Source of the DNA: Cenococcum geophilum 1.58
Taxonomy: Eukaryota > Ascomycota > Dothideomycetes > Gloniales > Gloniaceae
DNA: 64,000 nucleotides
Assembly (NCBI GenBank): GCA_001692895.1
Contig: KV748183.1
Location: 1,798,001-1,862,000, forward strand
Direction of reading: 5' to 3'
Below are positions 47,518 through 60,300 of the stretch, in pieces (within the stretch, counting starts at the first letter, position 1; each line of letters begins with the position of its first letter). A model generated the notes under the pieces. It did not search any database. It saw nothing but the letters and a program-made list of their open reading frames with translations, and was not told where the DNA came from. A program made the translations under genes and the position numbers.

Positions 47518-48090
47518 GGAGACACTATAATATATACACTACGCCCTATATTAAATTAATATACTTAAAGGCGTATTTTAAAGTTTCCGTTTAAAGGTAA
47601 AGGATTCTAATATAGGCTATTTTAATATACTAAAATTCCATGCCCTTATATATTTTAAGGAAAATATCCGCCTATACGGATGCGCAGATAGGTACTATAC
47701 TGGCGTAAATAGCGAAGCTAGACACTATTATATTATTAAGGCGTTTTATAACTTAATAAATAAACGGGATTCGCTATCTTAAATCTACTCTTACAATTTA
47801 AGACGGGTAGTAGTACTAGCAATAAAAGACAAAATAGCTTTCACAAATAGTAATTCTATACTATAGTCTTCCTAACATCTAAAGGTATAGGTTACTTAAC
47901 TAATATAGTATTTAGCAGTTATAAAGCTTTAGTAGCCTTTAAAAGATATAGATAAGGCAATAGATCTATTATAGTGCTGTAATAAAGTAAACTAAATAAC
48001 TACGTTATGGTATAAAGAGGGGAAGAAGGTGGAAAGGGGGTATTGTATATAAATAGTAGGGCTAGCCGCTAAGTCGCTAGTAGTGGGCTA
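47518..48090 (+). pseudogene. Plavaka-type transposase relic, second part
   Basis: The plus-strand frame continues the 43,200-45,028 relic: T-L-stop-Y-I-HYALY, then SNIGYFNILKFHALIYFKEN, IRLYGCADRYYTGVNSEARH and FYNLINKRDSLS. In Plavaka proteins the region after the aromatic RAI..FIYYAQ helix contains just such a K-H-x(2)-H-Y and an Asn-rich, R-x-H segment, so the order supports one gene cut by an insertion. Beyond 47.9 kb similarity is no longer recognisable and the original stop is not known. Confidence 0.75.
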
Positions 48091-48506
48091 GCTAATAGTA
48101 GGAAATAGTACAAGATAGTATAAAACAGTATGCGTTAGGTTAGTGCCGTAATAGTACTCCTCTCCCCTAGATAGTTTAGTCCCTAAACTAAATAAATAAC
48201 TTAAAAATAGGTAGTGTACGGGGTTACCTATTTTTTTTTACTGTAAAGATATTAGTTCCGCTTACCGCCCTTAACCAAGCTAATGGCGATTTTTTATACC
48301 GGGCATGGAAAATCCTAATTAGTTAGTTTAGTGAGTAAGGTTAGTAGAACTCTATACCACCACCTAAATTAATCCGCGTGGCGTTTCTTAGCAAGAATTT
48401 GGCTAATTAGATAACTTTAACCACCGATTAAAGTTCTATAATATCTTAACCACCACAAATTTTAATACAGTGGTCGACCGTAACCTTAGCGTGACTTTTT
48501 CTTATC
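48091..48506. other. Spacer between Plavaka and Gypsy relics
   Basis: No gene seen. A T9 run follows GGGTTACCTA at about 48,235. A few CA and TG steps remain around 48,290-48,480. Confidence 0.4.
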
Positions 48507-50440
48507 TTATACCCAGTCTAGGGGTTCTAGCTTCTTAGGGTGTTGCTTATAAAAGCGCTATATAGCTTATTTACAGCCCTTTAGGTCTTCCTCTAGCTGC
48601 TAGGTTATATTCTTATAATATTTCTATTTAATTTTATAAGTTAGGCCCTAGGGGTCTTCGTTATATATATTAAGGATTTTCTTAAACTCCTATTTGTCTT
48701 CTATGTTGCCGTTATTATCTCTCTCTGCCACTTATCCTTGTATATTACGACGCTCTATAGTATTAATATTTGCTTAGCTAGGGATCTCTTTAGCAGCCTA
48801 AAGGCGGACCTTAGATATATAAAAGGATTTATTTACTTAGATATAGTCTAGGAGGTCTACTATAACTACCCCTTAGTATACTGCGAGTACGGGGTATAGG
48901 CCGTCCCATTTATTATCCCATTTCTTCTTAGGTCTATTTATCTTTATATTTTCTAAGCTAACTATAACTATATCGCCTTTATAGAATAACGCGCTCTTAT
49001 CCCTANNGGTATTAGNATTNTCTTTATANCGTTNCTATAAAATCCNGGCTAAGGCCTTAAGCTATATTAATATCCGCTTAAAGCGGTTAGCCATAAAGTC
49101 TGCGCAAAAGAACTCCTTCTTTACTTGTGCTAATAGTGTTAGTAGGTGGGGGCTAGCAGGCTTAATTCTAAGGCGAGGGTTAAAGCCATAGTTTGAAAAA
49201 ATAGGGAGATGCCTATGCTCTTGTTAACTTGGTTATTTATAGTAAACTTAGTAAGCGGTAGGTAGTTAACCTAGTTATCCTATATAAAGCTAATAAAAGC
49301 ATAAAGGTATTTATTTACGGCAGCGTTAATAATTTTAGTTTAGCCGTCCATTTTTAGGTACTAGGCTAAGCTTAGTCGCAAGGTTATCTTAAGGCGTTTA
49401 CTTAGTTATCGCTAGAAGTCGCTGACAAATTATATACCGTAATTGGAGATAATTGTGCTTAGTATACTATAGAGCTTATATACGTTATTAATAAAGCTAT
49501 TAACTAGCTCCTCTATTAAGAGTCCTGTTATTAGAATAAGGTATTATATTTTAGTTAGGCGGTCTATAATAATAAGGATATATTTATATACCTTACTATA
49601 GCGTTAGTATACTAGCAGCGTTATAATATAGTTAATTAAGATATTGGTTTATAGGCGGGTAGGTAATTCTAGTAGCTTTAGGAAACTAGGTAGGGTAGAA
49701 CGGGGGGTCTTAGTATAAAAGTATAGGGCATAGTTTTTAATAAAGGTAGCTGTAAACTAGGAGATTTTTAGCTACTAGTATGTTTAGTTTAAGAGGTTAA
49801 AAGTTTTAACCTAGCTAGGGTAACTAGTGGGGCCGCTGCTATAAGAGTAATGGGTAATTTTTAGGCGGAGGTCTAGGGTATTAGGGACACAGAGATGTTG
49901 GTAGAAGTAGATCTGTCCGTTAATAATACTATATTCTAACTTGTCGTAATAGAGTAGTTTTCTAATCTTCTTTAGCTAATAGTGAGCTTTCCAATTATAT
50001 AGGGCTGCTACTATATCTCTTACGAGTTTATTCTCTTAGTATTTTAGCTAGATTAACTTATCTAGTAACTTTTTAGCTATTTTAGGGTTTAGAGCGGCTA
50101 TAAACTCCGCATTATTAAAGTTACGGGACTTATATAGTAATTTTTCTAAGATTATAGGGTTAACTTTCTAGGGCGGTATAATGACTTAAGCTTAGTGGCG
50201 GAGGCGTTTATTATTGGCGTCCTTAGGCCTTATTCCTAGTAGCTAGCTTAGGGCATTAGGGAGTATAGCTTTACTATTAGGTCTATATATAATTACAAAG
50301 TTAAACTATAAAAGGAACTCTACCTACCAGACTTAGCGCTAGGTTAGCTACTTAGTAGTTATAAACGTCTATAGGTTTTTATAATTAATAATAATTTTAA
50401 ATTATTATAAACGCTTTAAGTACGATATTATAGCTACTAG
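48507..50440 (-). pseudogene. Ty3/Gypsy polyprotein relic: RNase H, integrase, chromodomain
   Basis: Minus strand. It starts inside RNase H (YLKRL, then FKIIINYKNL and YRPNSKAILPNALS). Integrase follows: ILINYIITL, YKYILIIIDRLTK and SNYGI.FVSDF, matching the D-D-E core of Ty3/Gypsy integrases with the first Asp now Asn. After an integrase tail (YKGDIVIVSLENIK, KKWDNKWDGLYPVLAVY) comes a chromodomain (EFKKILNIYNEDP, LTYKIK.KYYKNIT, LEEDLKGCK, RFYKQHPKKLEPLDWV) and a stop at 48,507. The chromodomain places it among chromoviruses, whose integrases target heterochromatin. The 5' half (Gag, protease, RT) is missing. N bases at 49,006-49,046 mark uncertain sequence. Confidence 0.88.
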
Positions 50441-50659
50441 AAGAAGAGTTGGAAGAAGCTAGTTAGTTAATATAAGTATGGTCTAGGATAGAACCCATAA
50501 AACTATATAATAAGGAATAGTAAGCAGAGTTACGTAATGTAATTTATATAATCTATATAATCTACAAGATCTATAATAGAGCGAATAGAGCAGACAGAGT
50601 AGATAGAGTAACGACTTTTTTAAGAGTACGGTTGTGTATTTAAGGACCCTTAGTCCCTA
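50441..50659. other. Junction between Gypsy relic and right short element
   Basis: No frame recognised. A GATAGAGTAACGACTTTTTT stretch sits at about 50,601-50,620. The Gypsy relic is truncated here. Confidence 0.35.
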
Positions 50660-50944
50660 CATCGGCAAAATATTATCCCTTATAAATAACCTCAGCTACT
50701 AAAAGTTAGCGTCGTTGGCGGGTTATTAAGGGCATTAATTAACTTAATAAACTAGCCTATATTAAGTTCATTTAATATACAGCCTACGCGCAGCCTAAGT
50801 ATAGCCTACGTAACCTACGCAACCTACGCAACCTACGCAACCTATATAACTTATAATTTTAGATAATAAAGGCTACTTTAAAGCCGTTTATAAATCTAGC
50901 AAGATAAATTATATATACTTCTTTATATAATCTATTATATCTAT

Positions 50945-51400
50945 ATCTACTACCTATCTATATTGTCTACCTATCTATATTACCTACCTATTTATATTAC
51001 CTACCTATCTACATTACCTACCTATCTGCATCGCCTACCTATCTACATTTTCTACCTATCTACATTGTTTACCTATCTACATCACCTACCTATCTGCATT
51101 ACCTACCTATCTACATCGCCTACCTATCTACATCGTCTACCTATTTATATTATCTACCTATCTATATTACCTACCTATCTATATTACCTACCTGTTTATA
51201 TTATCTACCTATTTATATCGCCTACCTATCTATATTATCTACCGGTCTATATTATCTACCTATCTATATTACTTACCTATCTATATTACCTACCTGTCTG
51301 CATTACCTACCTATCTATATCGCCTACCTATCTATATTGTTTACCTATCTATATTATCTACCTATCTATATTACCTACCTATCTATATCTACCTATAGTG
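50945..51400. repeat. 18-bp CTACCTATCTATATTAC tandem repeat
   Basis: About 25 units, the inverse of 46,760-47,230. The 157-codon plus-strand frame over it is a repeat by-product. Confidence 0.88.
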
Positions 51401-51614
51401 TCTAATTTAATTCGGGGGAGAGGTCGGCCCGATTAAAGGCTCTAATTAATTCAAATCGTTCTTTATAGCCGTTCGCTAGCTATATATTTAAATAGTGGTT
51501 ATCTAAGGTGCCTCCCTAGGAGGCCTTAATTTAATTTAATTTGGTAATAGGCTCTGGATTAATTCAATTGATCGATTAAATTATTTATGGTGTTTACTGG
51601 CTAGTTATTTAAAC

Positions 51615-51880
51615 GGTCGTCGTCTAGTTCTAATAACGGTCGTCTACTAGTTTTAGCGACGGTCGTCTAGTTCTAGCGACGGTTGTTTAGTTCTAGAGAC
51701 GGTTATCTAGTTCTGGCGACGTTTATCTAGTTTTGGCGACGGTCGTAGTTCTAGCGACGGTTGTCTAGTTCTAGCGACGGTCGTCTAGTTCTAGAGACGG
51801 TCGTAGTTCTAGCGACAGTTATCTAGTTCTAGCGACGGTTATCTAGTTCTAGCGACAGTCGTTTAGTTCTAGTAACGGTC
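51615..51880. repeat. CTAGTTCTAGCGACGGTCGT tandem repeat
   Basis: About 13 units of 18-20 bp. A shorter array of the same unit lies at 52,225-52,312; inverted arrays at 45,875-45,985 and 46,318-46,545; two intact units at 5,405-5,435. Confidence 0.85.
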
Positions 51881-52419
51881 CTACCTACTTATCTACCTAC
51901 CTACCTACTTATCTATCTACCTACCTACTTATCTACCTACCTACTTATTTATCTACTTACCTACCTATCTACCTACCTATCTGCCTACCTACGTTAGTAT
52001 CTAGTTTAATTCGGGGGAGGAGTCGGCCTAATTAAAGGCTCTTATTAATTCGAATCGTTCTCTATAGCCGTTCGCTAGCTGTATATTTAAACGGTAGTTA
52101 TCTAGGGTGCCTCCCTAGGAAGTCTTAATTCGATTCGGTAATAGGCCAATATTAAAGCTCTAGTTTAATTCAATTAATTAATTAATTAAATCGTTCGTAG
52201 TATTTGCTGGCTAGTTGTTTAAACGGTCGCTGTCTGGTTTTAGCGACGGTTATTTAGTCCTAACGACGGTCGTCTAGTTCTGGCGACGGTTATCTAGTTC
52301 TAGCGACGGTCCTCTACTAGCTGCCGTTCTAGTGCCTCCTAAGGTAGGGAGGATATAAGGAAGGGTAAAAAATAAAGTAGCTATAAAGGGGGTAACTTAG
52401 CAGAGGCACGTGCGGGGAC

Positions 52420-52795
52420 CTAATATAGAGCTTTATATAGAGCCTCCGTACGCAGAGCTTCGCGTAAAGCCTTATATAGAGCCTTTATATATAGAGCTTC
52501 GTATAGAGCTTTATATAGAGCTTTATATAGAGCTTTATACAGAGCTTTATATAAAGCTTTATGTAAAGCTTTATATAGAGCCTTTATACGCAGAGCTTTA
52601 TATAGAGCCTTATATAGAGCTTTATACAAAGCTTTATACAGAGCTTTATATAAAGCCTCTATATACAGAGCTTTATATAGAGGCTCTATACGTAAAGCTT
52701 CGTATAAAGCTTTATATAGAGCCTCTATACGCAGAGCTTCGTATAGAGCCTCTATACGCAGAGCTTTATATAGAGCCTTATACAGAGCCTCTAAG
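52420..52795. repeat. 12-bp minisatellite AGAGCTTTATAT (RIP-decayed)
   Basis: About 30 units of AGAGCTTTATAT/AGAGCCTTTATA, a decayed form of AGAGCTTCGTGC. Frames of 139 (plus, ELYIELYI) and 69 (minus, ALYKALYK) codons follow from the repeat. Confidence 0.85.
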
Positions 52796-52884
52796 TAATA
52801 AGACTATAAGATTGTATAAGATTGTATAAGATTATATAAGATTATATATAATAGTTAAATATATAGCATATAACTTTACCTTAA

Positions 52885-53210
52885 TCGCACGTTAAGAAAT
52901 ATACAGTTAGCTTTTAAAGTTATTAAGTAGGTTAACTGCGTGTTAAAGGATATACAGTTAGCTTTTAAAGTTATTAAATAGGTTAACTGCATATTAAGTT
53001 AGTTAAATTGTATGTCAAGTAGGTCAACTACGTGTTAAGTTAATTAAATTGCATATTAAGTAGGTCAACTGCGTATTAAGTTAGTTAAATTGCATGTTAA
53101 GTAGGTTAACTACGTATCGAGTTAGTTAAATTACATGTTAAGTAGGTCAACTACATATTAAGTTAGTTAATTGCGTGTCAAGTTAGTTAAATTATATGTC
53201 AATTACGCGA
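52885..53210. repeat. ~42-bp GTTAACTGCGTGTTAAG tandem repeat
   Basis: The inverse of 45,110-45,445, with alternating half-units AGTAGGTTAACTGCGTGTTA and AGTTAGTTAAATTGCATGTT. Confidence 0.85.
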
Positions 53211-53262
53211 AACGCGAAAACTAAAGTTTACTTAAATCTTATCCTATGAATATTTTCCCGAT

Positions 53263-53480
53263 ATACCTAGATAGTTCCTTTCTTATAATAATTCTCAGAA
53301 TATAATTAGAGTTAATCTATTAGGCAACCACTCCACTAGTTATTATTACGTTATTAACTACTGTCTTTACATTTCCTATATACCTAGCCCATTAACAGAA
53401 CCTATCGTAGTTCCTGCTACAAGGTTCTATTATATAATTACTACTATAGTTACAGTATTAAATATAGGGAGTTAAATAAC
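53263..53480. other. Possible Gypsy leader or LTR remnant
   Basis: About 220 bases between the right short element and the Gag start, with no match elsewhere in the window that would prove an LTR. Confidence 0.3.
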
Positions 53481-54894
53481 ATACCACTAAAAGCAGCCAC
53501 TATAACGCTATTAATGGCGGTAACTACTTTAGGGTCAGGAGGCGACACTAGTATAGCGGATACTAACTCGCAATAACCTATAACGGTAGAACAATTATAA
53601 GAAATAGTTAACTAGTTAATAGAAAATAACACGGTACTTAAAAACAAGATTAATAGAATAGGCGTAGTAAAGGTTAAGTTACCATTAATTAAAAGATTCT
53701 TAGGAGAAAGATTAAAGCTTAAAGGATTCCTTATATAAATGCACTTTAAGGTAGTATAGGAGGGAGCAAAGCTAGTAACACTTATAGATTAAATAGCGTA
53801 TACAGAACTGTTCTTAACAGAAAGGGCACTTAAATAGTTTAAGCCTTACCTTATAGAAATATAGGTAAACGGAATAATAACTACAAACTAAGAGGTATAG
53901 TTTATATTTTTAAGCTAGGACGGATTTACAGAACAACTTATATAAATGTTTAGAGACCTAGAGGTAACAACTACAGCGGAAAGAAAACTCTAAGATATTA
54001 CGTAGCAAACCTTAGCAATTAAGTATATAATATAGTTTCAAATATTAGTAATATAAGTTAAGTAGAATAATAGGGCGCTTATAGCATAGTATAAGTAAGG
54101 ACTTAAGGCTAAAGTCTAGGACGTAATTATTCTAATAGAAGATATAAACACCCTAAGGGAACTAATAGATTAAGCAATAAAGATTAATAATAGGATCTAC
54201 TAAAGGGAATAGACTAAAAGAGGTTAGAATAGAGTTTTATAGTTATATAAGACGTAGAGTACGTAATAACTAAAGCTAAATTAGAAACTATGGTATAGCG
54301 CAAAGCTAATAGACCTAAATAGTACTAAAGAAGCCTATAAGAGATAGAGTAAGAGACTATAGAAACCTAGAGGTTAAGGATTAAGTAATTATAGGACTAG
54401 GGAGTATAGGCCAAACCAAGGATCTTAGTAGTAGAAGACGTTTAAGCGGACTCTATAACAAAAGCAATAGTTTAAAAAGGGAGCTTATATAAATTGCGGA
54501 AAATAGGGTTATTTCGCCAGAGACTATAGAAGTGGTTAGAGTTATTATATAGTAAAGGAAACTAGACTAGTAGTATATAATATAAATATATAAAGGGATA
54601 ATAGTATACTATAAGGAACAAAAGAATATTTAATTAGAAGTTTTATATTTTATTATAATAACGCATACTAAATTTATAAAGACGCTAAGTATAGTATAAG
54701 CTATTAGCTATAAGAGCTAGAGTTAAAAGGACTTAAAGGAACTAAAGAGTTAGATAAAGAATAAGATCAACTTTATAAGCTAGATTAAAATATTACAGTA
54801 ATATACAGACAATAATTAGCAATAATAATAATAGAGTTAAAGTACTTATTAATTAATAGCGACGAGGATAGTAAAGGAACTAACTAGGGGTATC
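53481..54894 (+). pseudogene. Ty3/Gypsy Gag relic, truncated by segment B
   Basis: One frame from ATA at 53,481 (probably a mutated ATG) to the start of segment B without frameshift. It reads PLKAATITLLMAVTTLGSGG, ENNTVLKNKINRIGVVKVKL, a retrotransposon Gag core (PLIKRFLGERLKLKGFL, then helical segments), and a CCHC zinc knuckle at about 54,480-54,530 (GAYINCGK, GYFARDYRS, with the third Cys/His positions partly mutated). The polyprotein should continue to protease and RT but is cut at 54,895 by ATCGGTAAAAT. It may or may not belong to the same element as the minus-strand Gypsy relic; orientation is opposite. Confidence 0.75.
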
Positions 54895-57102
54895 ATCGGT
54901 AAAATATTATCCCTTATAAATAACCTCAGCTGCTAGAAGTTAGCGTTATTAGCGGGCTATTAAGGGCATTAACTAACTTAACAAACTAGCCTATATCGAG
55001 TTCATTTAATACGCAAACTGCGCGCAGCCTACGCGTAACCTACGCATTTAGTAACTATAATTATATTTAGAGCTATCTACCTCTTTTATACTAATAGTAT
55101 AGTTTAGATAATAAATAAAGGCTACTTTAAAGCTGTTTATAAGGCTAGCAAGACAAATTATATACACTTCTTTATATAATCTATTATATTATTTTAGATA
55201 ATTTAATATAATATCCTAATTATCTTATAATATATTCTAAAAGCATAAGACCTTTTCTGCTCTCCCTGCAACAATAATATACTACTAGTATAGCACACAT
55301 ATATAACTAAAAAGTAGCTACTAAGAGTAGTAGATATAGGCTAAAAGAAAGGTAGATTAAGAGCTAGTATATATAATAAAAAAGCCGCAGTTATCCTATA
55401 GGAGAGTGTAGAAAGTCCTACGCCTAATCTCCTACTAAAAACTCTACTGGCTCCTCTATACTAGAGTCCAGAGCATATATTATAAACCTTATATACTACT
55501 CCTCATTCTTAATTAAATTTAATAACACTTTCCCGTTATTATACTAGCTATAGCTATCCTCTACAAGACTGTAGTACTGCTTAAATTATATAAATAACTT
55601 ATTGGATTTAAACCTTTCTAGCCTAGGCTTGCCGGTTCCCGTATTTAGGACAAAGTAGTATACTAGGGTAAAGGACGTATATTCCGCTAAATCTAATAAA
55701 CTTAGCTAGTTCTAAAAGTTAAATTAGTAAATATCGTAGTAGTAATAGGGCCCTAGATTTTCTAGCTTACTTTAGAGCTCTCCCTTTAAGACAGACTTAG
55801 CGGACTAGTCTGGCCTACTCTAGAGCTCTCTATTTAGGACAGACTTAGTAAACTAATCTAGCCTACTTTAGAGCTCTCCCTTTAAGATAGACTTGGTAGA
55901 CTAGATAGTATAGTCTAGCTTTTTAATAAATAGCCTAAGTTAATAATCGCGTTAGTTTTATCGTCGCTAAGGCTTATAAGGAACCTCTCTCTTATATTGT
56001 CGCTTAGATCTACTATAAGGTTATTAAGGTTATCTTTATATAGGTCCTTAACAATTTCTATAGTGTCCAATTAAATTAGTATTAGGTTTATAGCATATTT
56101 AATAACTATAGGCTAAAGCCGCAGCCATATTTTAGATTACCGTTTTCTAAATATCTAATTCTAGCTGCCTAAGAGGTTAGTATAGGCTTCTATAATAGGT
56201 TAGAGAATAATAATAGGTAGTAAAATACTAGATATATACTAACCGCTAACAGCAGAGCTATAAAAGGTATCTATTCTCTTAGAGTTAGTTCTATACTCCC
56301 TAATTGTATAATATATTACTATTAAAATAAAAGCAATAGTATTACCGGTAAGCTTTTTAAACATATTATAAGAGTAGGGTAATTAGGCAAGGCTATTCTT
56401 TCCTCTACCGTAAAATATATTAGCTATACTAGCAACTATTATATTAGAACGGAAGCGGTTATCACTTAGCTATTAGCTCTTATTAGTATTTTACTAAATA
56501 GTATAGGTAAAGTACCTTTATATAATCCAGCGCAATAAAATTATAATTAGTTAGTAGTTCCATAATTAGTTTAGGCGCGTTATTAAACCCTAGCCCGTAT
56601 ACTTCCCTTATAAGTATATAAACCTTTATAATTATTAGTAGATAATTTAATATAATATTTCTAGTATATAAATACTTTATAAGCGGATACCGGGTTAGGA
56701 ATATAATTAGCTTTTTTTTACACTACTTTTAACAGCTTTATAATAGCTTCTAGCTATACCTTTTTTATTATACCCTTAACTAGGCCTAGAAAGCGGTCAA
56801 ACTATAGGTTAATAAGATACCCTTTATAGGTCCTAGAGTTAGTTACTAGCCTTATTAGTAAAATAGACCTATAAAGCGCAAATATGGGCTTATATCTCTT
56901 AGGTGGGTTTTCTTTTATATATCGCCGTTATAATATCTAGAGGTACTCTTCTCTTACCTATAGCGTGGCAGTTAGGTTAAAATTGTCTCTATAGTCTAAC
57001 TTATCCTTACTTTCCCCGGTGCTATTTAAGTCCCCTTTAAATTAAATACTAGGTTAGTATACTCTATATTAAAGGGAGGTCACTTATTTTATAAATAGAG
57101 GT

Positions 57103-57333
57103 ATGTTAGATTTTAGGCGGATACGGCTTACTAGGGAGAATATTAGTTGTTTACGCGATAAAGTACAGATTAGGCGCGCGGGAGAGTATTTTAAACTAGT
57201 ACGCAATTATTTACATAGTAAGGTACAGATTAGGCGCGTAAAAAAGTATTTTAAATTAGTATACAACTATTTACGCGGTAATGTACGGATTGGGCGTATA
57301 GGAGAGTATTTTAAACTAGTATGCAATTATTAA
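57103..57333 (+). pseudogene. Relic with three 20-residue repeats in segment B
   Basis: A plus-strand ATG opens 76 codons spanning three units of 20 residues (core VQIRRAGEYFKLVRNYL, KVQIRRVKKYFKLVYNYL, GNVRIGRIGEYFKLVCNY). The basic-aromatic repeat recalls DNA-binding or short helical repeats, but I know of no matching family. The minus strand is open too (RTLPRKQLYASLKY-like after restoring Gln), so coding strand and reality are uncertain. Confidence 0.35.
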
Positions 57334-60300
57334 GAGCTGGAGGTATATTATAAAGATATTACTTTTTATAGCGGTGGGCGGTTAAATAGCAATAAGAGTA
57401 TTTTATTTACTAGGGCCCGCCAAGTACTAAATAGTAGAGGAGACTATTAAGTATTATAGTTAGACTCCGGTTATATATAAAGGTATAACCTACCTTAACT
57501 AAAAGATTGGGACTTTACGTTCTTAACTAAGCTAGTTTTACTACCAGATCATTAATAGATTTAGTAGATTTATTAATATTTAGTTGCTATCGTTTTGTAG
57601 AAGAAGCAGGTATAGACTTATAGTCACTATCCTTATTATTAGATATTACCCTTTTTAGCTAGAGGCGGCTATATATATTTTATATATTATTAGCTAGCTT
57701 AATCTATTATATATAACATTAATAGGGTTTATTATATACCTACTTCTTTTTATGCCCGGATATAACCAGACTAGAGTTATAATATTACTTATTCTCGCTA
57801 GGTTCCACGTGCTTATTCTCCACTAGCGCGTTTTTTCTTCTATTAGCTAGGATATAGGCAACTCCTAGTAGTAGGCTAGGTAGAGACATAAGGTTAATTA
57901 TACTAGTTATCCTTATTTCCTTATTCTACGTTAACTTAAAGTAGGGTTCTTGCTACTAGTTTAAGTGTTTAATAATACGTTTTTATATTTACCTACTATA
58001 ATAATACTCCTATATTTGCCTAGTTAGTAAAAGATATAGCCTATAGCTAAAATAGGTTACCTTATAGCTATTTCTATAATATCTAAGGCGTATATAGATT
58101 AATAACTTAAAAGAATGTATACTGGTATGGTATATATTGGACTAATAATAGTATTAGTAGGAGTGTTACCGCTATAGTGCTTGCAAATAACTTAAATAGG
58201 GGCGTATTTATTATAATTAGCTGCTAGTTTTAACCAATTACGGTTAAGCTACAACCGCAACCTATTAACTTATGTTAAGTTAGTAGTTAAAATATTATTA
58301 TATATTCTAAGATTATTTAATATAATTTGCCATTATACGCAAAACTATTTTATTTTATTAGCATATCCCTTAGTAGATATAGTATAGGTATATAAAAGGT
58401 TAAATGTTAATCCTGGCAATAAAAGCAGTAGGCTAGTAAAACTTATATCTAAATTTAATAGGGAGGTACCTTATTAAACCACTTTACCTACCTAGGGCGC
58501 TGGCTTTTAGATCCTATATCTTATTTTAATCTACCTATACTAGGTTTAACAGCCGTCTCGCGCTTAAAGTAAAGCTTATCTACTTTATCCGTATAGCTTA
58601 TTAGTATAGATAATACTAGGGTAGGTATAGGCAGTATATAGGACAGTAATAATACTTCTATATAGTTATATCGCTATATTCTATACCCTTATATAACACC
58701 TAGTATTTCTACTATAAATATCTAACGTTATTCTTCCGCGTTATTAACCCCGCTAGCCTATAGTAAGCCTAACCTATCCCCTACATATATATCGTAATAG
58801 TAATTAAATTTAGCAGAATAGTAAGAAAAGCGTAAGTATAAATATAAGGATTGGGTATTAGATACTAAAAGTAAGCCGGGGACGGTGTTAATATATATTA
58901 CCCTAATAAGTTTACTAAAAAGAACGGGTATAAACCTTAGGCTTTATCGTCTAATCCCCTTAGGCGTTTTAAGAATGCTAAATAAGTTATAAAAATATCT
59001 TGGGTTATATTATTCTAAGACTCTCTTACCTAATAGCATACTAAGGGGCTCTATTAAGCCGTCTACCTTTATATATAGTAATCTATTAAACTAGTAAGCA
59101 TTCTAGATAAAGTAGTAGCTTTAGGGCGTATAATCTATACTATAGTTATAGTTACCTTTGCCTTTTCTATTACGGGTTAAGGCGTAGAGTAAGGGCTCTT
59201 TTTTAACTAGGAGAGGTTTTTTAGGATAGCTATAGGTTAAGTATTGCCTTAGTATTAACCTGTTTACCAGTTTTACCTATTCTTATATATATAGAGTGTA
59301 AGTTATTTAGTAAAGGTAAGGGTATGGAAATAGAGGGTAAGTAATTATATTGTTTTTAGCTAGTAGCGCAGACTATAAATATAAGTTAGTAATGCTAGCT
59401 TAACTTTAAGCAGTAACCTATTTATTCTTCTTTATTCTATTATAAATAAAAACCTATCTATTTCTTATAGAAATATATCCTTAACTATACTACGCTATTT
59501 CTCTTTGTTTATAAGCTAAATTTGTCCTTTAGCTATCTTATCGCCAATATAGTAGTAAAGCGTTTTGCTTTTAGAGTTAAAGTTAATATCTTAGCCTAGT
59601 ATATCTATAAATATATTAAAGCTTAGATTATTAACATATATATTTAGAGCGTTATTTATACCAATTGCTAGCTTTTAGGTTAGAATAATTATTGGCTCTT
59701 TATCAGCTGCCCGCCGGATTAGTATTATTATTATTCTATATAACCTTAGTATTCCCTTTTACCTTATTACCTTTAGTATACTAGCTAGTAGATAATATAC
59801 AATAGCGGAGTATAGGAGTACTAGGTTGCCTATTATAATTTACCTAGTAAGAGCCGTTTTATTTATTTAACGCATCGCATTATAGCTATAGCGCTAGGTA
59901 AGCTGTTTAATATATTTAGTATATAGGTTCTTAGGTAAACCTAAAAACACAAATAGAAATTTGTTAGAGATTTTGTTTAATATTTACTATATTTATACCT
60001 TACTTATAAGGGAGCGTAGTAGCTATCTAAGAAGCCTACGCGTTAACATTTTAATTTTAACATTATAATAAATCGTATTATATTATTTGTTCGTAAGCCC
60101 TAGATCTCACTTAAGAGTGTTTTTAGTATTATAGCTTAGGTTTATTATTAGTGCCATAATTCTAAAAGCGTTGGGGGAGGTACGGCAGGAAAGATGTCTT
60201 AATTATGCGTTAAGACCAATATACAGAATTATATAGATAGGTATATTATTTAGTTATTATATAAAATAATTAGTTAAATATTTTATAAAAAATAAATAAG

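Larger units (their letters stand above)
50660..53262 (+). mobile_element. Short repeat-rich element, direct copy (right arm)
   Basis: 2,603 bp from ATCGGCAAAATATTATCCC to AATATTTTCCCGAT, the mirror image of 45,029-47,517 in the same block order. The flanks show TAC on the left and ATAC on the right, a possible 3-bp target duplication with one extra base, not certain. No transposase is present, so it is presumably non-autonomous. Together with the left arm it forms an inverted repeat of about 2.5 kb per arm around 3.1 kb. Confidence 0.78.
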
